DNA of 14,759 bases. Source: Chloroflexota bacterium (lineage in GTDB: Bacteria > Chloroflexota > Limnocylindria > Limnocylindrales > CSP1-4). The stretch is taken from NCBI GenBank assembly GCA_025935655.1, contig JAICUV010000059.1, positions 1 to 14,759 of the forward strand. The letters are read 5' to 3'. This document shows positions 6,768 through 12,368 of the stretch, one piece after another (the stretch's first letter is position 1; each line of letters starts with the position of its first letter). The translations under genes were made by a program, and so were the position numbers. The notes under the pieces are model-generated. The model ran no database searches and was not told where the DNA came from. It saw only the letters and a list, made by a program, of their open reading frames with translations.

Positions 6768-8567
6768 GTGCGCCACAGGCTCCTGCTGCTCGTCGCCGTT
6801 GCGGCCATCGCCGCACTCCTGCTCCCCGCCGCCGTCGCGGTCGCGGCACCGGCCGCCGTCACCGGGACCGTCGCCGCGAAGGAGGACGTCACACTGACCG
6901 CGGACGCCGTGCTCGTGGTGACGCTCGTGGACCAGCAGGCCAGCCCGGAGGCCGGGGCGATCGTCGGCGAGCAGCGCATCGACGGGGCGTCCCTGCCGGC
7001 CGAGTTCTCCGTCGCGTACGAGGACGGCGCGGTGGAGCCGGACCACAGCTACGCGCTGTATGCCTCCGTGATCGACGGCGACACCACCCTCGAGAGCTGG
7101 GAGCCCGTCCCCGTGATCACCGGCGGCCCCGTCGCCGACGTCGGGGTCACCGTGGCGCCGCTCGCGGCGACGGCGACCGGCGCGGTGACGGGCACGATCA
7201 CCCGGACCGACACGACGAAGCTGTCCAAGGAGGCCGTCGCGATCGCGACGCTGATCAAGCAGGACACGGGCACGCTGGTGGCGCGCGAGGTCATCCCCTC
7301 GCCCGCCGAGCCCATCACCTTCTCGATCGCCGTGGATCCGGGCGTCATCGACCCGGCCGCGACGTACGTGGTGAAGGCCGCGATCGAGGACGGGACGACG
7401 TCCTGGGAGGGCCGCGAGGGCGTGCCGGCGATCGCCGATGGCGCCCTCGTGACCGACATCACGGTCCCCGTGACGCTGGTCGGCAACGCGCCGGCGCCGA
7501 GCGCCGCCCCCACGGCGACACCCGCGCCGACGGCGACCGCCACGCCCAAGCCCACCGCGACGCCCAAGCCGACGGCGACGCCGAAGCCCACGCCGGAGCC
7601 GACCCCCGAGCCCACGGCCACCGCGAAGCCGACCGCCGCCCCCACCGCGACGCCCACCGCGACGCCGGCACCCACCTCGACGCCCACCGTCGCTCCATCC
7701 GCGACACCGACCACGGCCCCGTCCGCGACTCCCACGGCCAAGCCCACCCCGACACCCGTGCCGGACACCGGCATCCTCCGCGGCACGCTCACGTACACCG
7801 AGGCCCACGAGCTCACTGCGGAGGCGCGCTCGGTGGTCCTGCTCGTCGAGGGCTCCGCGGGCCCCGCCAGCGGGACGATCGTGGCCTCGACCTCGATGAC
7901 CGGTGGCAGCGAGCCGGTCGCCTTCGAGCTCGCCTACCCGTGGGCCGCGATCAAGGCCGACACGTCGTACCGGCTGTACGCGGGCATCGCGGACGGCGAC
8001 CTCGCCTGGGTCACCCCGATCGGCGTGGCGGTCAACGTGCCGCAGCCCACCATCGAGAACATCGAGCTCCCGCTCCAGTTCCGGCCCGACCTGCTCAAGG
8101 CCGCCGTGACCGGGACCATCACCGGCGTCGGGCTCGACGCGGCACGCGACCCGGAGGCCTACGGGACGGCGCTGATCATCCGCGTCAACACCGGCGAGAC
8201 GATCGGGTTCCAGCTCATCTCGCCGACCGGCGCCATCCCGGTGCCGTTCTCCGTCCCGTACGACCCGACCACGGTCGCGGCCGATGCCGACTACGTCGTC
8301 CGCGGCTCGATCTGGGACGGCACGACGCTGTGGAACACGGACATCGGGACCCCGGTCATCACGAAGGACAACGCCCGCAACGGCGTCGTCATGACGGTGA
8401 CCGCCGTCCCGACGCCGACGCCCGCCCCGACACCCGCTCCGTCGGCCGAGGTGGCCCCGGCGCCCACGGGCGACGGCGGGCTTCCCTGGGGGCTCATCGT
8501 GCTCGCGGGGATCGGTGCGCTGGCGGTCGTGGTGCTGGTCGCCCGCTCGCGGAGCAGCAAGGCCTGA
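6768..8567 (+). CDS. Secreted, membrane-anchored protein with four YbaY/YscW-like domains and a Pro/Thr stalk
   Basis: A 599-residue extracytoplasmic protein. Residues 1-27 form a signal peptide (MRHR, a long Leu/Ala/Val core, then AVAAPAA). Two beta domains follow at about 31-132 and 139-238. A low-complexity Pro/Thr/Ala stalk runs from about 241 to 333, then two more beta domains at about 335-437 and 445-547. A short second Pro/Thr linker (548-568), one membrane helix (573-591) and a basic end (RSRSSKA) complete it. Each domain shares a pattern of G-T-hydrophobic opening strand, an inner FSV/FEL-Y motif, an aromatic residue near A-x-Y, and an (I/A)xDG(D/T) turn. I recognise this as the small beta fold of YbaY/YscW-type lipoproteins, whose function is poorly defined. 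There is no lipobox Cys and no LPXTG. It is monocistronic, reads toward typA, and uses GTG with a good ribosome binding site. Role unknown; adhesion or envelope maintenance are possibilities only. Confidence 0.85.
   Translation: MRHRLLLLVAVAAIAALLLPAAVAVAAPAAVTGTVAAKEDVTLTADAVLVVTLVDQQASPEAGAIVGEQRIDGASLPAEFSVAYEDGAVEPDHSYALYASVIDGDTTLESWEPVPVITGGPVADVGVTVAPLAATATGAVTGTITRTDTTKLSKEAVAIATLIKQDTGTLVAREVIPSPAEPITFSIAVDPGVIDPAATYVVKAAIEDGTTSWEGREGVPAIADGALVTDITVPVTLVGNAPAPSAAPTATPAPTATATPKPTATPKPTATPKPTPEPTPEPTATAKPTAAPTATPTATPAPTSTPTVAPSATPTTAPSATPTAKPTPTPVPDTGILRGTLTYTEAHELTAEARSVVLLVEGSAGPASGTIVASTSMTGGSEPVAFELAYPWAAIKADTSYRLYAGIADGDLAWVTPIGVAVNVPQPTIENIELPLQFRPDLLKAAVTGTITGVGLDAARDPEAYGTALIIRVNTGETIGFQLISPTGAIPVPFSVPYDPTTVAADADYVVRGSIWDGTTLWNTDIGTPVITKDNARNGVVMTVTAVPTPTPAPTPAPSAEVAPAPTGDGGLPWGLIVLAGIGALAVVVLVARSRSSKA
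7488..7766 (+). repeat. Low-complexity Pro/Thr-coding tract, including three TPKPTA-type units
   Basis: The stalk-coding stretch is built from near-repeats of ACG-CCC-ACC-GCG type codons. At 7542-7595 three 18-nt units encode TPKPTA, TPKPTA, TPKPTP in succession, with synonymous differences between copies. Such tracts slip easily, so copy number may vary among strains. Long open frames on the opposite strand here are produced by this composition. Confidence 0.75.
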
Positions 8568-8578
8568 GGTCGGGTGCG

Positions 8579-8597
8579 GGCCCGCTCCCAGCGGGCC
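8579..8597. terminator. Hairpin between two convergent genes
   Basis: A perfect 8-bp stem (GGCCCGCT at 8579-8586, AGCGGGCC at 8590-8597) with a CCC loop sits in the 55-nt gap between the surface-protein stop and the typA stop. It is placed to stop transcription from both sides. It lacks a T-tract on either side, as is common in very GC-rich genomes. Confidence 0.5.
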
Positions 8598-8622
8598 GGC
8601 CTGGCGCGGTCCGGCGCCTCGC

Positions 8623-10545
8623 TCAGCCGCGCTCGGCGCGCGAGAGGTCGTAGGCGCGGCCGCGCTCGCGCTCGCGCTCGTGCTTCGCCAGCAGGCGCTT
8701 GCGCAGCCGGATCGCGGTCGGGGTGACCTCGACCAGCTCGTCGGTGCCGATGAACTCGATCGCGCTCTCGAGGGTCAGCGGTCGCGGCGGCGTGAGCCGC
8801 AGCGCCTCGTCGTGGCTGTGGGTCCGGATGTTGGTGAGCTTCTTCTCCTTGGTCGCGTTGACGTCCATGTCGCCGGCGCGAGCGTTCTCGCCGACGATCA
8901 TCCCCTCGTAGACGTCCTCGCCCGAGCCGATGAACAGCTCCGAGCGCTCCTGGAGGTTGAACAGCCCGTAGGCGTTGGAGGTGCCGGCGCGGTCGCTGAC
9001 CAGCACGCCGTTGGTGCGGTGGGTCACGTCGCCGGCCCACGGGCCGTAGCCCTCGCCGATCTGGTGGAGCAGCGCGGTCCCGCGCGTGTCGGTGAGCAGC
9101 TGGCCGCGGTAGCCGATGAGCCCGCGCACGGGCAGCACGAACTCCATCCGGACCCGGCCGTCCGCGTCCGTCGTCATCTGCTCCAGGCGGCCCTTGCGGC
9201 CCGCGAGCGCCTGCTGGACCTCGCCGATGTAGTCCGGCGGGATGTCGATGGTGATGCGCTCGTACGGCTCCTGGACCTCGCCCCCGACCGTGCGCAGGAT
9301 GACCTCGGGCCGGCTCACCGTCAGCTCGTAGCCCTCGCGCCGCATCTGCTCGATCAGGACGGCCAGCTGGAGCTCGCCACGGCCCCGGACCTCGAACGTG
9401 TCGCCCGAGTCCGTCGGGTGGACCTCGATCGAGACGTTGCCCAGGACCTCCTTCTCGAGGCGGGCCTTGATCTGGCGCGACGTGACGAACTTGCCGTCCC
9501 GGCCGCCCAGCGGCGAGGTGTTGACGCCGAACGTCATCGACAGGGTCGGCGCGTCGACGTCGAGGCGCGGCAACGGGCGCGGGTCGCCGGGCTCGGTGAT
9601 CGTGTCGCCGATGGTGACCTCGGGCAGGCCGGCCACGGAGACGATCTCGCCCGGGCCCGCCTCGGTGATGTCGATGCGGTCCATCCCGTGCGCGGTCTGG
9701 AGGCTCGACACGCCGCCGGTGAGCGTGACCATGCGCCCCGGCTCTACGCTGCCCGACGTGTCGTCGTCCTCCTCGCGCACCACGGTGATCCGCTGGCCCA
9801 GCCGGATCGTGCCGTTGCGGATCCGGCCGACGGCCATCCGGCCGACGTACTCGTTCGCGCTCAGGTTCGTCACCAGCAGCTGGAGCGGGTGGCCAACCTC
9901 GTAGGTCGGCGGCGGCGTCACCTCGACCAGCAGGTCGAGGAGCGGCCGGAGGTCGGTGCCGGGGTCGGCCAGGTCGCGCGTCGCCGTGCCCAGCTTCGCG
10001 TTCGTGTAGACCACCGGGAACTCGATCTGGTGCTCGTCGGCCCCGAGGTCCATGAACAGCTCGTAGACGTCGTCGAGGACCTCGACGGGCCGGGCGTCGG
10101 AGCGGTCGATCTTGTTGAGCGCCACGACGACGGGCAGGCGGCGGGCCATCGCCTTCTGCAGGACGTACCGCGTCTGCGGGAGCGGGCCCTCGGCCGCGTC
10201 CACGAGCAGCAGCACGCTGTCCACCATGAGCAGGCTGCGCTCGACCTCGCCGCCGAAATCCGCGTGCCCGGGCGTGCCCACGATGTTGAGCCGGACGCCG
10301 CCGACGTCGATCGTCGTCTGCTTGGCGAGGATCGTGATGCCCTTCTCGCGCTCCAGGTCGCCCGAGTCCATGATCCGGTCCACGACCGCCTGGTTGTCGC
10401 GGAACACGCCTGTCTGGCGGAGCATCGCGTCGACCAGCGTCGTCTTGCCGTGGTCGACGTGGGCGACGATGGCGACGTTGCGGAGGTCGGCGCGGACGGC
10501 CTGGGTGGGGGCGGTGGACACGGCGGTGCCGGGGCTCTCGTTCAT
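8623..10545 (-). CDS. typA: Translational GTPase TypA/BipA, with altered G3 motif
   Basis: Ribosome-associated GTPase of the EF-G/LepA superfamily, involved in 50S assembly and stress or cold growth. The 640-residue length is slightly above the usual 600-615 because of about 18 extra residues before the GTPase domain. G1 is AHVDHGKTT (28-36) and switch I contains REKGITI (66-72). G4 is NKID (144-147). The G5 region is VYTNAKLG, where Asn182 stands where Ser is usual. Domain II, the EF-G-like domains III and V, and the TypA-specific C-terminal domain (with GTSNAYGLFNLQERSELFIGSGEDVYEGMIVGE, shown by its GLFNLQERSELF core) are complete. The odd point is G3: it reads VGTPGHADFGGEVER, so residue 90 is Gly (codon 10276-10278, GGC) where Asp is near-invariant. 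The ATG at 10543-10545 has no clear ribosome binding site. Confidence 0.96.
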   Translation of the reverse strand: MNESPGTAVSTAPTQAVRADLRNVAIVAHVDHGKTTLVDAMLRQTGVFRDNQAVVDRIMDSGDLEREKGITILAKQTTIDVGGVRLNIVGTPGHADFGGEVERSLLMVDSVLLLVDAAEGPLPQTRYVLQKAMARRLPVVVALNKIDRSDARPVEVLDDVYELFMDLGADEHQIEFPVVYTNAKLGTATRDLADPGTDLRPLLDLLVEVTPPPTYEVGHPLQLLVTNLSANEYVGRMAVGRIRNGTIRLGQRITVVREEDDDTSGSVEPGRMVTLTGGVSSLQTAHGMDRIDITEAGPGEIVSVAGLPEVTIGDTITEPGDPRPLPRLDVDAPTLSMTFGVNTSPLGGRDGKFVTSRQIKARLEKEVLGNVSIEVHPTDSGDTFEVRGRGELQLAVLIEQMRREGYELTVSRPEVILRTVGGEVQEPYERITIDIPPDYIGEVQQALAGRKGRLEQMTTDADGRVRMEFVLPVRGLIGYRGQLLTDTRGTALLHQIGEGYGPWAGDVTHRTNGVLVSDRAGTSNAYGLFNLQERSELFIGSGEDVYEGMIVGENARAGDMDVNATKEKKLTNIRTHSHDEALRLTPPRPLTLESAIEFIGTDELVEVTPTAIRLRKRLLAKHERERERGRAYDLSRAERG

Positions 10546-10614
10546 GGGCCCGCAGAGTGTCGCACACCTCGGCGGAATCGGGCCATGGCTGCTTCCTGGT
10601 CACGGACCCGCCCG

Positions 10615-11370
10615 CTAGTCCCCGCGCGGCACCCGGCCCGAGGCGACCGCGGTGGGCGTCACGAGCTCCCCGTCGAGCAGCTCGATGACGCGGTCGGCGA
10701 CGTCGAGCATGATCGGGTCGTGGGTGGCGACGACAGCGGTCACGCCCTCGGCGCGGACGACGTTCCGGATGAGCAGCATGATCCGCTGCCCGGTCTCGGA
10801 GTCGAGCTGGCCCGTGGGCTCGTCGGCCAGCAGGAGTCGCGGCCGGTTGGCGAGGGCGCGCGCGATCGACACCCGCTGCTGCTCGCCGCCCGAGAGCTCG
10901 TGCGGCCGGTGCTTCGCGCGCTCGGCCAGCCCGACGAGCTCCAGGAGCTCGCCCACGCGGGCGTCGCGCTCCCGGGGGTCGGCGCCCACCAGGCGCAGCG
11001 GCACCTCGACGTTCTCCGCCGCCGACAGGATCGGGATGAGCCCGAACGTCTGGAACACGAACGCGATGGTGTTGCGGCGCACGTGCGCGGCGGCGTCCTC
11101 GCTCATGCCCGAGATCTGCGTCCCGTCGACCTGGACCGTCCCGGCCGTCGGCTGGTCGAGGCCGCCGAGGAGGTTGAGCAGCGTCGTCTTGCCCGAGCCC
11201 GACCGGCCGCGGACGGCCAGCAGCTCGCCGCGGGCGACATCCATGTCGATGCCCCGCAGCGCGTGGACCACCGAGCCACCGGACTCGTAGTCGCGGACGA
11301 GGCCGCGCGCGGTGACCATCGCGTCGCCCGCGGCGATCCGCGCCTCGGGCCTCGCGTACCGCTCGGTCAT
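10615..11370 (-). CDS. ABC transporter ATP-binding protein, MacB/LolD type
   Basis: A 251-residue nucleotide-binding subunit on the cytoplasmic side of an FtsX/MacB-type exporter. Motifs: Walker A GRSGSGKTT (55-63), Q-loop Gln in FVFQTFGLIP (Q107), signature LSGGEQQR (159-166), Walker B LLLADEPTGQLD (179-190) and the switch His in VATHD (H217). All catalytic residues are present. The YEsgG...ALRGID start and the VFQTFGLIP Q-loop are typical of the LolD/MacB/FtsE clade. Its ATG (11368-11370) overlaps the stop of the other ATPase gene as ATGA. It is the last gene of the operon, about 70 nt before typA. It may pair with the other ATPase as a heterodimer; this is inference from gene order. Confidence 0.95.
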   Translation of the reverse strand: MTERYARPEARIAAGDAMVTARGLVRDYESGGSVVHALRGIDMDVARGELLAVRGRSGSGKTTLLNLLGGLDQPTAGTVQVDGTQISGMSEDAAAHVRRNTIAFVFQTFGLIPILSAAENVEVPLRLVGADPRERDARVGELLELVGLAERAKHRPHELSGGEQQRVSIARALANRPRLLLADEPTGQLDSETGQRIMLLIRNVVRAEGVTAVVATHDPIMLDVADRVIELLDGELVTPTAVASGRVPRGD

Positions 11371-12368
11371 CGCGGCGCCTCCCCGGTGGTGTCGTCCCGG
11401 CGCGCGGTCTCCGGCCGGTCCGGCCAGATCCCCACGTGGTCGTCCTCGAGGCGCAGCCGGACGCGGTTGCTGAGCTCGAGCGCCTCCACGTGGGCGCGCG
11501 GCAGCTGGAGCCGGCCGGCACGGTCGAGGACCGCGTACTCCTCCGAGATGACGCGGTGGTGGCCCTCGTGCGTCTGCTCCGTCCGGCGGACCGTCTCGGT
11601 GCTCGTCCGGCCGTCGCGGATCGCAACGGTCCGCTGGACCTGCTCCGAGACGAACGCGTCGTGGGTGACGATGATGATCGTCGTCCCGAGGGCCTTGTTG
11701 ATCCCGCGCAGGAGCCCGAACACGTCCGCGGACGTCGCGGAGTCGAGCTCCCCCGTCGGCTCGTCGGCGAGCACGACCGATGGGTCGTTGGCGAGGGCGA
11801 CGGCGATCGCGACCCGCTGCTGCTCGCCGCCCGAGAGCCGGTCCGGCCGGTGCGTCACGCGATCGCCGAGGCCCACCAGCTCGAGGAGCTCGAGCGCCCT
11901 GGCGCGTCGCTTCGCGCGCCCGTCGAGCACCATCGGCAGCTCGACGTTCTCGACCGCGCTGAGGTACGGGAGCAGGTTGCGCCCGGTCTGCTGCCACACG
12001 AACCCGACGACCCGGCGACGGAAGCGCGTCCGCTCCGCATTGGACAGCCGGCCGAGGTCGTAGCCGGCGACGACCGCCCGCCCGGCGGACGGGACGTCCA
12101 TGCCGCCGAGGATCCCCAGCAGCGTCGATTTGCCGCTCCCCGAGGCGCCGACGATCGCGACCATCTCGCCCTGGTCCACCAGGAGGTCCAGGCCCTGGAG
12201 CGCCACGACCTCGAGGTCCGCGAGCTTGTAGATCCGCACGAGCCCGTCGCACGCGATGACGGCGCCCTCGCCGTAGCGGACCCTGGGCCGCGCCCCGAGG
12301 GTCGCGCCGGCCAGGGGATCCGGGCGGGACGGGGCGGGGCCGGTGGGATCGGGCGGGGTCGACATCAT
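11367..12368 (-). CDS. ABC transporter ATP-binding protein with an AbrB/SpoVT-like C-terminal extension
   Basis: A 333-residue product from the ATG at 12366-12368; a second ATG follows at once (12363-12365). GAGGAAG at 12375-12381 on the minus strand serves either start. A Pro-rich N-terminal segment of about 35 residues precedes the ABC core: Walker A GASGSGKST (74-82), Q-loop WQQTGRN (about Q126-127), LSGGEQQR (178-185), Walker B VVLADEPTGELD (198-209) and H236 in VTHD. After the core, residues about 276-316 (EEYAVLDRAGRLQLP, then VEALELSNRVRLRLEDDHVGIWP) read like an AbrB/SpoVT swapped-hairpin element: a leading beta strand, a GRLQLP turn, a helix, then two strands. The rest is a polar tail. 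I recall such tails in ATPases of high-GC bacteria; their function is not known. The gene overlaps the permease stop (ATGA) and the next ATPase start (ATGA), so the three are translationally coupled. Confidence 0.93.
   Translation of the reverse strand: MMSTPPDPTGPAPSRPDPLAGATLGARPRVRYGEGAVIACDGLVRIYKLADLEVVALQGLDLLVDQGEMVAIVGASGSGKSTLLGILGGMDVPSAGRAVVAGYDLGRLSNAERTRFRRRVVGFVWQQTGRNLLPYLSAVENVELPMVLDGRAKRRARALELLELVGLGDRVTHRPDRLSGGEQQRVAIAVALANDPSVVLADEPTGELDSATSADVFGLLRGINKALGTTIIIVTHDAFVSEQVQRTVAIRDGRTSTETVRRTEQTHEGHHRVISEEYAVLDRAGRLQLPRAHVEALELSNRVRLRLEDDHVGIWPDRPETARRDDTTGEAPR

Noticed and set aside
6648..7808. N-terminal extension of the desulfurase frame up to 7808
   Set aside because: The upstream part is Gly/Arg-rich antisense to the surface protein. 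The enzyme aligns from MPVYLDHAATTP at 6647, as expected for the family.
7049..7816. Open frame opposite the Pro/Thr stalk giving a VGVAVGVAV-type repeat protein
   Set aside because: It is the exact antisense of the Pro/Thr codons of the surface protein; the plus-strand frame has a signal peptide, domains and a ribosome binding site.
10546..10614. Small palindrome (GTGTCGCACAC, 10557-10567) and a 4-bp hairpin (10598-10608) before typA
   Set aside because: Stems of 4 bp are expected by chance in DNA of this composition, and no promoter elements frame them.
8515..12063. 1182-codon open frame on the plus strand opposite typA and the ABC ATPases
   Set aside because: It spans three unrelated minus-strand genes and their gaps, has no ribosome binding site, and is low-complexity. 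Composition explains it.
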